NCBI GenBank assembly: GCA_949316235.1
Contig: OX438760.1
Coordinates: 64,501 to 128,500 of the forward strand
DNA: 64,000 bases
From: Oegoconia quadripuncta
Taxonomy: Eukaryota > Arthropoda > Insecta > Lepidoptera > Autostichidae
Reading direction: 5' to 3'
Shown: positions 1 to 12,660 of the stretch, piece by piece
Layout: each line of letters begins with the position of its first letter
Position numbering within the stretch: the first letter of the stretch is position 1
The notes under the pieces: model-generated
Database searches by the model: none
What the model was told of the DNA's origin: nothing
The model's input: the letters and a program-made list of their open reading frames with translations, nothing else
Made by a program: the position numbers and the translations under genes

Positions 1-302
1 AGGAAGGGTTCGGGAGATTTTAATAGAAAGTCTTTGATTAATCAGTATATCGATGTATTAATTCATTTTCCAATAATACATTGTCTTATATTTATAACTT
101 ATTCCAACTTACGTCACTACACTTACATATTTATTGTCGTTGATGTGACCCACTTACCATTTCCGTTTGCGAGTGATTTGGTAAATTTATACTATTATTT
201 AAAATCACAATACTGTATCTGAATCATTGAGTTTTCGAACTATAAGACTTGTATATTAGAGTACAAGATGTTGTTAGTAGTTTTAAAATGCACATTAGAT
301 TC
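1..302. other. AT-rich sequence with no recognised gene
   Basis: Left flank of the minisatellite. A 62-codon open frame at 34-222 has no recognisable domain and AT-driven composition, so I do not call it a gene. Nothing else is identifiable. Confidence 0.5.
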
Positions 303-1636
303 CATTTGATGAGTGACGTCACCATCGCAGGCCACTGCTATAGACTGAAGCCAATCTAATCATTTGATGAGTGACGTCACCATCGCAGGCCACTGCTATA
401 GACTGAAGCCAATCTAATCATTTGATGAGTGACGTCACCATCGCAGGCCACTGCTATAGACTGAAGCCAATCTAATCATTTGATGAGTGACGTCACCATC
501 GCAGGCCACTGCTATAGACTGAAGCCAATCTAATCATTTGATGAGTGACGTCACCATCGCAGGCCACTGCTATAGACTGAAGCCAATCTAATCATTTGAT
601 GAGTGACGTCACCATCGCAGGCCACTGCTATAGACTGAAGCCAATCTAATCATTTGATGAGTGACGTCACCATCGCAGGCCACTGCTATAGACTGAAGCC
701 AATCTAATCATTTGATGAGTGACGTCACCATCGCAGGCCACTGCTATAGACTGAAGCCAATCTAATCATTTGATGAGTGACGTCACCATCGCAGGCCACT
801 GCTATAGACTGAAGCCAATCTAATCATTTGATGAGTGACGTCACCATCGCAGGCCACTGCTATAGACTGAAGCCAATCTAATCATTTGATGAGTGACGTC
901 ACCATCGCAGGCCACTGCTATAGACTGAAGCCAATCTAATCATTTGATGAGTGACGTCACCATCGCAGGCCACTGCTATAGACTGAAGCCAATCTAATCA
1001 TTTGATGAGTGACGTCACCATCGCAGGCCACTGCTATAGACTGAAGCCAATCTAATCATTTGATGAGTGACGTCACCATCGCAGGCCACTGCTATAGACT
1101 GAAGCCAATCTAATCATTTGATGAGTGACGTCACCATCGCAGGCCACTGCTATAGACTGAAGCCAATCTAATCATTTGATGAGTGACGTCACCATCGCAG
1201 GCCACTGCTATAGACTGAAGCCAATCTAATCATTTGATGAGTGACGTCACCATCGCAGGCCACTGCTATAGACTGAAGCCAATCTAATCATTTGATGAGT
1301 GACGTCACCATCGCAGGCCACTGCTATAGACTGAAGCCAATCTAATCATTTGATGAGTGACGTCACCATCGCAGGCCACTGCTATAGACTGAAGCCAATC
1401 TAATCATTTGATGAGTGACGTCACCATCGCAGGCCACTGCTATAGACTGAAGCCAATCTAATCATTTGATGAGTGACGTCACCATCGCAGGCCACTGCTA
1501 TAGACTGAAGCCAATCTAATCATTTGATGAGTGACGTCACCATCGCAGGCCACTGCTATAGACTGAAGCCAATCTAATCATTTGATGAGTGACGTCACCA
1601 TCGCAGGCCACTGCTATAGACTGAAGCCAATCTAAT
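303..1636. repeat. Minisatellite, 23 x 58 bp, each unit with a CRE and a CCAAT box
   Basis: A 58-bp unit beginning CATTTGATGAGTGACGTCAC is repeated head to tail 23 times with no differences that I could see, filling exactly 1334 bp. Unit positions 11-20 form the perfect 10-bp palindrome GTGACGTCAC, which contains the consensus cAMP-response element TGACGTCA. Each unit also carries a CCAAT pentamer near its end. The period is not a multiple of three, so the array cannot encode a continuous repeat protein. The identity between units implies recent amplification or active homogenisation. The units have no unique spacers, which rules out CRISPR. Confidence 0.97.
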
Positions 1637-2079
1637 CGATTTCGTTTCCAGTTACTGTCCGATGGTCGTTGCATCGTAACACAATCCCCGAGACGTGACT
1701 CGCTAGAACTTGTTTTCCCAACGGATATCGATTCTAAATAAATAATATAAAGTAAATGCCATTTCAGCTCAGCAATTCTTTGTGTCACCAATTCTCGTTT
1801 CTGATGTTATCTCTGAGAAAGCTCATTCTGTAGCTCGCGGAGCCACTTGGAACTTATAGACTAACCACCGTATCAGTGTGGTGTGCACGCTCACACAAAT
1901 AGTGAAGCGATATAGTTTAACAAAGCTCGTAAGAGATCGCTTTTAGTGATAATACCGCCTAATTGTGTTCTATTGTTATCATCAAAAATTATTGTAAATA
2001 ATTTTGCGCATTTAGTAATTGTATTGTTGTTTGTATTTTATTTTCTGTGGAACAATGGAGTTATTAATAATAAAAACAA
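1637..2079. other. Non-coding flank of the minisatellite
   Basis: Mixed-composition sequence with no open frame that I trust. An 84-codon minus-strand frame runs from here into the minisatellite, but it is an accident of the repeat. No known repeat family is recognised. Confidence 0.4.
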
Positions 2080-2330
2080 AAAACCCGACAGCATATTTTG
2101 TATTTTGTGGACGCCATGTTGGATTTTTTACCATAAAATGCATCCTGTGACACTCCATGTATCAAGACGAATCTAACGAGACCGTGCACTCTGACATCGG
2201 TTAAGCCGTTGAGGCTACAGGACGCGCCTGGAACGGACATACCTACATAACATACACACATACATACATACACTCGAAATACATTGGCCTCCTTTCTTGA
2301 GCAGTGGGGTAAAAAATATGTTGATTTTCA
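2080..2330 (+). repeat. Dispersed repeat family G, copy 1
   Basis: Begins near CGACAGCATATTTTG and includes GCCATGTTG, a CATAAAATG block, a TCGGTTAAGCCGTT block, a CATACATACATA stretch, then ACTCGAAA and GGGTAAAAA. The same ordered blocks recur at about 12270, 27985, 33722 and 39480, so this is an interspersed repeat of roughly 240 bp. No terminal repeats or coding capacity are seen. The class is unknown; a non-autonomous DNA element or a SINE without a clear tRNA head are both possible. Confidence 0.7.
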
Positions 2331-2366
2331 ATAAGTGTTATGTTACATTGATGAATAAGTAAACGC

Positions 2367-2843
2367 TTGAATATAAGTTTGGATACTGGCAGCAATTCTC
2401 CCTGGAGGTCCTGTCTAGATAGCGATGGGAATCTGTTAGGGGAAATACCTATCGTCCACTGCACTCACTATCTCAGCGTGAACGAGTCTCGTAAAGCTCC
2501 TCGCCCTATTGTTGGCGATCAACAAATACATTTAACATCGATTATAGCCCGATCGGATCGAGCGCGTCCCATCAAAGTCGGAGGGTCGTTAGAGGATCAC
2601 TTTATTAGGCTAACAAAATTCGCCCCTGATCCTTTAAAATCCAATAAATGGGTGACGTTTACGAATTCCACGTCTAACAGCGGCGCGCGGGGGGGTTTGA
2701 AAGGGTTCAAAGTTTTTCCAATCTCGTTCATCGAGTTGAGAAGTGAGGAATTACCCTCTCTATTACGCCGAGGATTAGACGCGATCTGCTCGGAATTTCA
2801 ACGGTTTGCGGGGATATGTACAATCTTACCCTTTGAGATATGA
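2367..2843 (+). other. Unassigned 158-codon open frame
   Basis: An uninterrupted frame from ATG to TGA in moderately GC-rich sequence. The translation is hydrophilic, with no signal peptide, membrane segment or motif that I recognise. The first third is rich in Ser, Gly and Pro; the last third (LRSEELPSLLRRGLDAI) could form an amphipathic helix. It sits just downstream of a repeat-family-G copy. It may be a remnant of a mobile element, a single exon of an unknown gene, or chance. No function is proposed. Confidence 0.2.
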
Positions 2844-3017
2844 ACTAGTTGGAATTGTTGTACACATTGTGGAACTATCGCGGTTCCTTGTGCGAGTATG
2901 TCGTTGTTACTTGGGTAAGTTTGTGAAAGTATTTGAGGCGTCCCGAGTAACCCCGAGTAACAAAAATTTAAATAAATTGGTATATTTAGAATAAGAATCG
3001 TTTATTTGACCCATTTA

Positions 3018-3215
3018 GCGACACACACATAATAAATAAATTATAAATATCCTTGGACATTCACATAATGCCATCTAGTTACACATTAAGCAACTATAGG
3101 TTTGTGTTGTGGATACCAACCAGATGGTTAATATACTACATAAATACATTTTTTTTTGTAAATAAAGACTTATTATAAATGGAAACATCCATTACTCGGG
3201 TACACATGTCCTGAA
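3018..3215 (-). repeat. tRNA-derived SINE family C, partial copy
   Basis: Contains the family blocks AATAAATATCCTTG, GCCATCTAGTT, CCAGATGGTTAATATACTAC and AAACATCCA...CTCGGGTACACATGTCC in the same order as fuller copies at 6833 and 51945. The tRNA-like head is missing, so the copy is truncated. Confidence 0.75.
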
Positions 3216-3295
3216 CCTGAACCTAACGCTGACATTCACTGCTGCACCATGTCACTGTACTACCCTTAATTTAAAAATTATAAAAGTAAACCGAG

Positions 3296-3682
3296 ATGTG
3301 GCATGGTCCCCAAGATGCTGGCACCGTTACTTTGCTGATCAGCGAGGCTTATGCGTTGTGCGAGGTCGGCGCCAGCTTTGAGGTCGCCGGTGGAGCGCAC
3401 CGCCGCGCCGCCGCCCGGGCCGACAGGACCTTCGTGTCGGACGACCACGGACCAAGGGGCTCGACCGCAAGACCATTTATTTTTCCCTCGAAACGGGACA
3501 TCCGCAGACTTTTATGTAACGGTGTGAAATTAAATTATGTCTGTCAGAATGGTGAATGGAAGCAATGGAATACATGTAACAGTGGCGATTTGAATTCTTC
3601 TGGTGGCGAATTTATTTCTTTCTTTCTTTCTTTCTTTAAATTCCGGATGATTTTCCTTCAAAATGTTTGGTCTAGTTTTTAG
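3296..3682 (+). other. Unassigned GC-rich 128-codon open frame
   Basis: The first ~60 codons (about 3300-3490) are a GC-rich island whose translation is rich in Ala, Arg, Gly and Asp (for example CEVGASFEVAGGAHRR). The composition then falls sharply to AT-rich and the frame ends in a (TTTC)n run. That switch suggests a coding fragment, perhaps from a retroelement or an old gene, fused to non-coding DNA. I recognise no domain. Confidence 0.2.
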
Positions 3683-3689
3683 AACATAA

Positions 3690-5560
3690 TTAATTTATGA
3701 CATTCCCTTTGGTGTCCTTCCTGTTCTAATTGTAACATAATTCTGTATAATTCAGGTTTGAATACTACTACCAAACGAGTATCAGACTCCAGTCTTTTTA
3801 CAAAAATGGTACATTTCTGCGTTCCGACTATCCCATAGGGGACAACGGGACCAATTACATAAAAACGGGACTGTCCCGTTAAAAACAGGCCGTATGCTTA
3901 CCTTACGCATAGTCATAGTGCGTAATAACTGTGGTTGCTGCACGGCCGCAAAAAAGGTAATGCTTCGTTATCATATATTTGATAGTCCTTGAGACATTGT
4001 GTAGAAGGCATCTAGTCGCACTCTCTAGTGGCTTCCATAAAACTAGCAAGATCTAAATACAGTCCACATCTTAAGTACCGTCGTGCCTTGGTTCTTTTAC
4101 GCAAAATTTTTAGCGAAATCATTCGAAGTTACATGAAAACTACAAAATTAAACATTATCAATCAAATACGCTCTATTGTTTAAATAAGGAAGGTACATTT
4201 AAATATCTTATAGAAACTATAAATTATCTTCTTTTCAACAGGTGGAAAGTCGGATGGCAAAGTGAATTTTTATTCTCTGCTTGTCTCACTTATTCTACAA
4301 GTAAGTAGCTTTCCGACCGCGACTTCGTCCGCATAGATCTCAAAATTAATAGAAATAGTTAAAATATACACAAGGAGGTTCACTGTAACGGAAAATGGGG
4401 AATGGAAATGTAGGTCCCACAGTGGACTAGAGTGAGTGGAACAATGATGGTATGTAGCGGACAAATGCCGCGTGATAATATGACAACACCGTTTGAGATG
4501 TTGTAATGTGCTTTCAAATGTTGTAAACCATGTAATGTTGATACATTTCTCATCATTAGCAACAATCAATTCGCGAATCGTATGTACTGTAGCTACTTAC
4601 AATCCTGTAAGCACTAACTGATAACTGTAACAATTGAGAAGTTACACCAATCGTGCATTCATTACACGTCTAAGTATCTGCAACAACAAAAGTTCTATTT
4701 GTCATTATCGTCGTAGCCGGCTCAGAATCACTTGTGGTCCACTTTGTATTCAATGCGTATATCCGTTATGTGGTTGATGTCGGATTAAGGCACTACAAGA
4801 CACTCTAGCAGCGGCGCAAATGGAGCTTTGTGAGGATAGTCGCAGAGAGAGTGATCCGCGGAACGGGCTCATGCGGCCATTAGGAGCTCCCGCGTTAGAG
4901 CCTCGGTGGCCGCGAATTGTGGGCTTTTTGCGCGCGCCTGCAGCGGCTGCTGGGAATAATGAGCACTCCCATGAGTCGTAGCCTGGTTTCGGAATGGGCT
5001 CTTTTTATTGAAAATGCTTAAGTTCTGGGGTAATGGAATGCTGGTTTCCATTAACTTTGGTACCCATGCTCACTTTAAAGCAGAATGAATATAGGCTGCC
5101 TGAATGAAATGATATGTGCCTAATACGTAAAATAAAGCTAGAATGATTAAAAAACTTTTGACATCATCTTGTACATGTTATAAACATTAGACAGATAAAA
5201 CACTTATTCACTGCACAGTACATTCAACCAAAATAGAAGAACACTTACAATAAACACTATGACAATAACTAAAAAATAACTCGTTGATGTGAAACCAAGC
5301 AAGATTTACTTAGCGATGGTACCCACCGTGCAATGAAAGGGCTCTGACTCAGCACAATGCTGCAGTACAGACAGTGGCCCATACCACAGCGCTGATAACT
5401 CTGCCAGTACCACTTGCGGAAAGACGCACGTGGTATTTCTGTTTCACATTATTATCAACACATTTCACGAGACACAGGGGATGAAACGTAACCATTAAAT
5501 AATATTTGCAGATTTTATCAATCATCAAAAAAAATCATCATCTTATCAGCCACAGAAGGT
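3690..5560. other. Intergenic sequence with two short repeat tails
   Basis: No gene is supported. About 4150-4192 holds a LINE-type tail (AATCAAATACGCT, TTTAAATAAGGAAGG) that recurs near 24310 and 50381. About 4306-4345 holds a decayed Helitron-like 3' end (AGCTTTCCGACCGCGACTTC) in minus orientation. The overlapping minus-strand frames at 4270-4569 show no domain. Confidence 0.4.
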
Positions 5561-5564
5561 GACT

Positions 5565-5790
5565 TCTAGACATAGACATATATTTATTTTACACCACACT
5601 ACCACAACAATAATATTAATAATAACAAGAAAGTTACAACAATATACAGAAAACAGGGAGATATTGAAATACAGTGAGTGCAGTGTGATGTCAAAAATGA
5701 CGCCATCTCAGCATATCCGGCAGCAATTGCTACAGAGGAGCCCAACATCAAGAGCCTCCGATGTGATTCAGACAGTTGTACAAGTTGTGC
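5565..5790 (+). repeat. Dispersed repeat family F, copy 1
   Basis: The block from TAGACATAGACATATATTT through ACAGAAAACAGGGAGAT, CAGTGTGATGTCAAAAATG and GAGCCTCCGATGTGATTC is found again in inverse orientation at about 36893-37225. Two copies make this an interspersed element of about 220 bp. Its class is unknown. Confidence 0.65.
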
Positions 5791-6832
5791 AAATACATAC
5801 ATTTATCTAACAGTTGAATATAGATAAAAATTAAACGTAATATTGATACTGGTAGGTTATAATATTATGAAGAAGGAAAGAATAACATAAATATATGAAA
5901 GAGTAGTATAGTTACTTCACAGTGCTTCTGAACATAGTCCTAGCAACATAGATCTTCTGAGCTACCGCTTGGTACCGGCCTACATTCATATCAAACCGTT
6001 CACTCGGAGAATGCCCCATTCACTTTCTGGGTCTTTTCTGAGAATTTCCTTACCTTCAACAGCCTCCTTCGAATTGACCCTATTTAACGAGTCGCACTGT
6101 AATACTAGTTATATGATGTCGAGAATGATGTGTCCATTTCTGTATAGCTTGTGTACATAGGTAAGCACCACAACATTAATCACTTACTGGGCTGATTAAT
6201 CACCTCAGTTTTTGTTGACGAGTCAGTCGGTAGGTATAATATCCAAGTCGTCGTCGTCGGCATAATATCCGTCCCTCGCGGGGCACATTACGTACGCGCG
6301 GACAAATGAGCCAGCCTCACATATTGCGTTAGGGCAGGGCGAGGGCTGAGGGGCACACGGGCTGAGGGGGGGGGGAACAAGAACAACTAACTGATTAGCA
6401 TACCTGCCTGCTTCGGTTGGGGGACTTTACCTTTTATTCTCACATTAGAAGCACCTTTCTCAGCTAATTTGCTGAAACGGGAAAGCAGATTTGTAAAGGT
6501 TGTGTCCGGGTCGGCTTATTGTGGTGGTTATTAAGTTCAATGAATCTTAAGATTCTTACATAGTATTTTGTACGAGGCCGACTGAGTGACTTACTAAGTG
6601 AGTGGATGTTGTGAATTTTCTTGTTCATTGTTTATACTATGTATACATATATAAAAATTCGAGGCGCGGTAAGTTTCCCCTACATTAGCCGCGCTCGGCG
6701 TTTTTTTCTTTACCATGCAAACATGTACGTAATCCCTGCCGGCGTCAGATATCCGTAAACCTTACAATCTTGTCAACTGCAAGTCAGAGAGTGATCCGTG
6801 TGTGTATCTTCGATCACATTGTCACATAACAT
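5791..6832. other. Intergenic, nothing recognised
   Basis: Contains a short G run near 6367 and a GTC trinucleotide patch near 6248, but no supported gene or repeat family. Confidence 0.4.
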
Positions 6833-7102
6833 AAATAATAAAGAAATAAATATCCTTAAATATACACACAGCACCATCTAGTTCCACACTAAGTTTGTGT
6901 TATGGATATCAGATAGTTGATATACTACACAAATACAAATTTTTTGTACATTATAAATGAAAACATCCACAACTCGGGTAAACATGTCCATATATTCATC
7001 ATACAAATATATGCCCCTAGCGGGATTCGAACCCACGACCTTTTAGTAAGTAGTCAGGGTTTCTAACCACTACTTCAAACAGATCGTCTAAGTACTACAT
7101 AA
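6833..7102 (-). repeat. tRNA-derived SINE family C, near-complete copy
   Basis: In minus orientation. The family blocks GCACCATCTAGTTCCACACT and GATAGTTGATATACTAC lead to a tRNA-like head. Its B box is seen as GGGATTCGAACCC, the reverse complement of GGGTTCGAATCCC. A final CAAACAGATCGTC marks the 5' end. It would be transcribed by RNA polymerase III, with mobilisation borrowed from a LINE (family knowledge). Confidence 0.85.
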
Positions 7103-10100
7103 AAATGAGGTTGTTGATTTTTATGTCTTTCCACGTCCATTGAGACGTGATCCAACCCGTCTCCAATAAATCATACTAGTTTAAAACAAACACTAATATT
7201 GTTGAAGCGACCTTTTCCAAAATACCTCGCACGGCGGGCGACGTGGGCGGGTTGACATGACGCGCGCTCTGGTCACTCCAAACTTTGTTATTCCCTCCGC
7301 GCCCTGTGACGACCCCCGACCTTTCTGCTTGTTGTTCGGAGCCTCTCCGGTGGGTGTCACGAGTCAATCAGAGACTTGACGTGCCTATTAGTATCTCCCC
7401 GGCTCTATTGTTAACTTGTTATTATATCAGTCGTAAGAGCACAGGTGTGTTGTGGAAACGCCTGCACTGAGTAAATTATTGCCATATTATCTTCTGTTCG
7501 TGGCTACATCCATGTGGCACGACTGTATCGTCCAGTGAAAATTACTTGATTCCAGATAAATAGCCCCCTTTATCCTAATGGGATCCAGGTCATATTTTCC
7601 CTCTTCTCTTTAACAATCATCGTTTATGCCTTATAAGAATGTGACAAACATCTAAACTTTCACATTTATAATAATACAGGTAGCATAATAGCAGGTTATA
7701 CAACTCAATACCCCTCTTCTAACCTGACATGTCCTGTCAAGACGACATAGAACTCTCTTAATATGTTCAATACACGCTTTCTTATAATGTTTCTTGGAAA
7801 GCCAAGCGGAATATCTATAGGAAGTAGGAATTGCGGACAACTTCAAACATTGCCATGAAGGACCTTAGAAATTGTACCTTTTTGTTTAGTATATAACAAG
7901 ACCCTGTGTTATATAGTCTATTGCATCTCGATCAATTTCTGGATGAAAATGCAATTTCCCTTTGTAATTATGGAGCTCGTCGCTCGTCGTGACACAGGAC
8001 GGCGCGGCCGCAGCGGGCCCGGAGGGAGACTACACAGCGCTTCGCAGCCTCGTCTGGACTCGGTCGTGCGACGATCCGTCGTGTCGGTGGTGTCGCATCA
8101 CTCGTAATGACCGCAGGACGGCACACGACGACGACGGTCATTAATCAGCCAAAAATGTACTTTTGTTTGGCAATAAACATAAATAATGACCCGTCGGCTA
8201 TTAACTCAGAGGTCATTCGGGGAGTTCGCTCAAATGTGATTACGGTCACGACAAGAAAAGAGTGTGCCTAGCATCTCTGTATACTTGTCTTTACTTTAAT
8301 GACTGTCCTTGAACTTGGGGTTTCCATAATGTGATGTTATTGAGAAAGCTGTTAAACACTTGGGGTTTCATAAGGCAAGGATGATAAAAGTACTAGAACT
8401 TGTCCTGGTCGAGAGAGATGTGATGAGTTCCACCCATGACATATTTAATTGCAAAAAATCGACATATCTGAGGTCAAATATTTAAATGATCATCTCGATC
8501 ACGGTCATGTCGCGCTGTTTTAGTGAAACTGAGCTGGAATTTCGAGTCACCTGAAATCCTAATTCCGTTTCAAGAAGCGTGTTGAATACTATAAATAGGT
8601 GAAGCTTTGGCAGAGGCCTGCGACAGGCGACAGGCGCGACAGGCGCGACACCCGCCCATTGACAAAACGCTCGAGAACACGGACGTGATTGCCATTCACA
8701 ACGACCGTACGGCTGCAAAGTGATTATAAACGTCTCCGGGATTTCTCGTCGGATCAGGCGTCGGATCGTTTTGACTTCTAATCCCCGGCTGAAGCGATGA
8801 ATCTTAACAGTTTTACTCGTATTCGCTTGTCCGTTTGTTTGCTATTGGGAAATAAATTTTTGCATTAAGAAAGTTGAAGCTTGCATAATTGAAAATCTAC
8901 GAAATCGAAAGTAATCTAAGTGTTATTTGTAAAATAAACACAGTCGGTGCCGGTTCGCGTAACGACGTGAGCAATATAGATTAGGTGCGGGCCGGGCCGG
9001 CACCGGACCGGCCCCGGGGCGGTCGAGGTTCGCCTTAAACAAACACAGTGCAGGCTCTAAATTTTAACAAATTGTTTGCTCCCGGATCTTTTCAAACAAA
9101 TGGGGATTAGAGCTTAAATCTTTCCTCGCAAACGGTTGACAAAGGGTTCGCTACAATCACTCCCTTGGTGCAAATAAGCTTATCTGACTTTGGGAAATCA
9201 CTCATGTTTAGATCTTTACAGACTCAAGCAAGCACAGCCTAATGTGAGGCGTGGATTTGACTTTACGATTTCGGCAACCACTACACAAAAGAGAAGAGAG
9301 GCGAGTGAAGCTCTCACATTCGCATTAGTACTTCCCAATGGACGGTCATTACCCGCCTCCACACGCCTCCCACTGCAACTCCTGTAAGCCAGGATCAACA
9401 ATGGTACTCTGCACGGCGCCTACTGAAGGTAGACGGTGCTCTACGTGTCTCTATTGCTACCTTGGGCCCCAGACTAATTAAAGAAGAGTTAAAGGTGTGA
9501 AGTGGGAAAGAAGTCCCCCCCCCCCCCTCTCCCTCGGTAAATGGGATGAATTCAAAATCAGCACTAAAGCTTAACCTATATATGGAAGGGGATCAAGTTA
9601 TGCTTGCCACCCTGTTTTGGTACACCACGGACAGTGGACGGTCAGTGATTAGTTTGCCTTCTTATCTAAGAAAAAAGTGTGTCAGAAGAGTTAATTTTGC
9701 GAAGTGCCTAAAGCCCCACCCCAGCGGTCCAGCGCCGGTCGAGTGAGAAGCGACTGCTAAGCCGCCGACTGAGTGAGTAATATCGGTCCATTTCCACCGA
9801 CCCTGAAGCATTCATCAAATTAGTTTCGCCCTGTTTTGGCATTTTCGTCTGGAGCTAATCCATCTTGTTGTCGATATAGTGTGTTAACTAATTCATGACG
9901 CCAGTCTCGTGTGTAACAGATTAGGATTACGAGTTAGATTCCACTAGGGGGAGCTCGGAACTTGTGATGTTTCTCGACTTTGGCGGTAGGTACTTAACTG
10001 TATTACTAGTATTTTACTGAGAGTAAGATATGTGCGGTAACACCTTGTCATCACATCTATTTGCCGCTTCATTCAACGCAGTTTGATGGAGATAGCAAAT

Positions 10101-10134
10101 CCTGATGAATAGATGTTCGAAGCTGATGCACGAA

Positions 10135-10265
10135 ATTTCAGTAAATGCCTACTCACCCAGCGCATGAATGTCCCAAGATTCAAGGAAATTATTGACGCCG
10201 GAAGGAAGTTCGCATTCTGAATGTGGAGCTAAAGCGCTCAGTGTAAATGCTCGGTACATCGCGCC
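10135..10265 (-). mobile_element. Jockey-like LINE fragment (RT C-terminal region)
   Basis: The blocks ATGCCTACTCACCC, GACGCCGGAAGGAAGTTC and TGTAAATGCTCGGTAC match the minus-strand LINE fragment at 51435-51945 in the same order. It is short and decayed, with no open frame left. Confidence 0.6.
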
Positions 10266-11783
10266 CAGTGGCTCGAACATGGAAAGCTGTACCGGACTGC
10301 GTATGATAGCTTCGATTAGATATCGGCACAGCCGGCGTCATAGTCAGTCATACAGGTCTATTTTACGTGATTAATCAGAATCAGATCAGAAGATTTCAAG
10401 TTTGAATCCTAGCAGGGTCGCCATATACGGGTGGACAAAAGTAAATAAAACCCCGATGTCTGCTACTTAATGACTCATAACTGATAATTTTTTAATATGG
10501 ATACACACACTCATGTGCAATAGCTTAACACAGGTATATTTATGTTTGTATAGACACTACAGTAGTAAGATGCCAATTCAAGCTATACCAATCGCAGTTC
10601 TTTAAAATGATCGTCTCGTCTAGACTCAAATTTTAGAGAATTTATACTAGTACAGCTTAAATAGCCTGCATGCTACCGTTAATCATGTAGAATAGCCCCT
10701 GTATGATGGAGCCGAATGTTCATACATTGGAACGCTTAGAATTAAAGTTAAGAGGAAAGACAGCTCCAGTTGGCGGCGGCTGGTTGTTGAGGCGCGTAAA
10801 AACAAATGGAACGTAAGCGACTCGAATGTGCATATCTCCGCCAACCCGACCATTAACAGCTAATGGGACCATTAACGGAGAGATTTCCTCTTTCACATTA
10901 AAATTAACTTTATCTGTTTTCTCCACATTTAAGCAAATTATAGCGAATATAATTTCAATTATTTATTGTTTAACATTACTTTACTTGATGAAAACAGCCT
11001 GATGACTCGACACGATTAGGATTTCTAGATGTACTCAGATCACCAAATACCTACAAGCTTTATTTTTTGGGTTCCGGAGAAACGAAAAGAATGGAACCCG
11101 TAAGCGTTCTTCATGTTCACCCGTATAACCTAACCCCACTTGTGACTTATTTAGTAAAATTTGAGGTTTATCAATACAGCTATTAACAACTATGTGCAAC
11201 ATATAACTTTATATGAAAACTGCTCAGAAACGAGCCCGATTTTGCTGATGTAGTCTAGACGTCGGTGAGGGGCGGGGGGGGGGGCAGAGGAGGGGCTCCT
11301 CAAGGACAAACTTTTCCAATCCACGTCCGAACTGTCCATAATCCTCGTTCATTTCTACCTTCGGTTGGAGAATGAGCCCGGTAACTTCTATCAATTTGAT
11401 GGTGATAAATATATAGTTAAGAATAGTTCAGAACTTACTATACTCGTAACTCTATTCTGTCGCCAGGCATGTCTTCTGGTGCGAAGAATAAGAGAACCAA
11501 TGAAATTACAGGCTTCAGACACATTCTTTCTTAGTCCTTAGGGTGACTACGCATCTGTAACTGTACTGTATTACAGATCAAAGCTGTAGACCGTATATCT
11601 GGGAGACTACAGGTATCACGGATTCTAGTAACAACTTTCCAATTAATAAATAAGTACACTATGTCTCGAAGTGCATTTTACTGCGGTATTGCTTCAAATA
11701 TTAGTTTACTTTAAGATAGCTTCATAAACCTATTTTAAATGTACAACATGACTGTTGGCTTCCTGAATAAATAAATAAAAATA

Positions 11784-11820
11784 ATAAATTTTATTTTATT
11801 TTATTTTATTTTATTTTATT
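11784..11820. repeat. (TTTTA)n microsatellite at a LINE 3' end
   Basis: Seven tandem TTTTA units followed by TTCAGGACAACTAACAGC. A related end, TTATTCAAGACAACCAACAGC, recurs near 61220. This suggests the poly(TAAAA)-type tail of a minus-strand LINE. Confidence 0.7.
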
Positions 11821-12269
11821 CAGGACAACTAACAGCTACACAATACAATTATGTTCTATTATCTTATATATAGACAATGGAGGTCATTGTGTAACCAACT
11901 CCGTTATCCACGACAATTTTATATAAAACTGCAAAGACAGAAAAGCAATCCGAACCAGTTAATTTAAATCTTAAGTATCACCAATATCCGACAGGACTTC
12001 CAAACACTGTTTCTTATATTGGGTTTTAGACAAAAAGAATATATCCACATCAGTTAGATATTTATTATAAATGTTAGTTAGTCGACACAGGGGGACCACG
12101 CTCCCCTGCATGCGTTCTGCTTATGTTAAGCGCAAACAAGCGATGTGGGTATAATTCCCTTATTCTTAGAGAACGACTAGGTAAATTGTAATTAATTTCA
12201 TTCACCATTTCCGTACAATCAATTTTGTCATACCATTGATGATAGATGTAATAAAATTTCAGGATTTAA

Positions 12270-12660
12270 ATATCAAAAAACCTGACAGCATATTTTGCGG
12301 GGCCTTGATTATTTTCCATAAAATGTATCCTACGATACGCCGGGGCCTAGGACGAATCACGTGACACCTTGCACTTCAAAGTCGGTCAAGCCGTTTAGGT
12401 TACAAAAGATATCACGGAAATCTATATGCATTTACCATTTCTCTCTCTTCAATTTAAGAGCTACGCTCCTTGGGGTGGAGGTCTTTCCACATTTCTTTAC
12501 ATTCCGCCTTTTCTTTCACTTCTTTGACTACATTAACCATTTATACCATTTATTTATACACACATAAATATAAGCTGTACATACACACTTCTTGTACACC
12601 TAAAAACATTACCCTCTATCCCAGCGCAGTACGGTAAAAAATGTCGACAGTGTACTTTCT
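12270..12660 (+). repeat. Dispersed repeat family G, copy 2 (interrupted)
   Basis: CTGACAGCATATTTTG, CATAAAATGTATCCTA, GACGAATCACGTGACACC and CGGTCAAGCCGTTTAGG appear in order. About 160 bp of unrelated AT-rich DNA follows, then the family tail AAAAACATTACCCTC...GGTAAAAAATG. The spacing implies an insertion within the copy. Confidence 0.6.

Larger units (their letters stand above)
7103..12269. other. Gene-poor intergenic region with minor repeat fragments
   Basis: No gene is supported. Visible items: a CpG/GC-rich patch at about 7980-8120; a small GACAGGCGC repeat near 8625-8650; GC-rich islands near 8985-9030; C or G runs near 9520 and 11272; a decayed Jockey-like LINE piece at about 10135-10265 (minus); and a LINE 3' end with a (TTTTA)n run at about 11770-11830. 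The open frames of 60-80 codons here show no domains. Confidence 0.4.

Noticed and set aside
303..1791. CRISPR-like array or repeat-protein gene
   Set aside because: Units are fully identical with no unique spacers, and the period of 58 is not a multiple of three.
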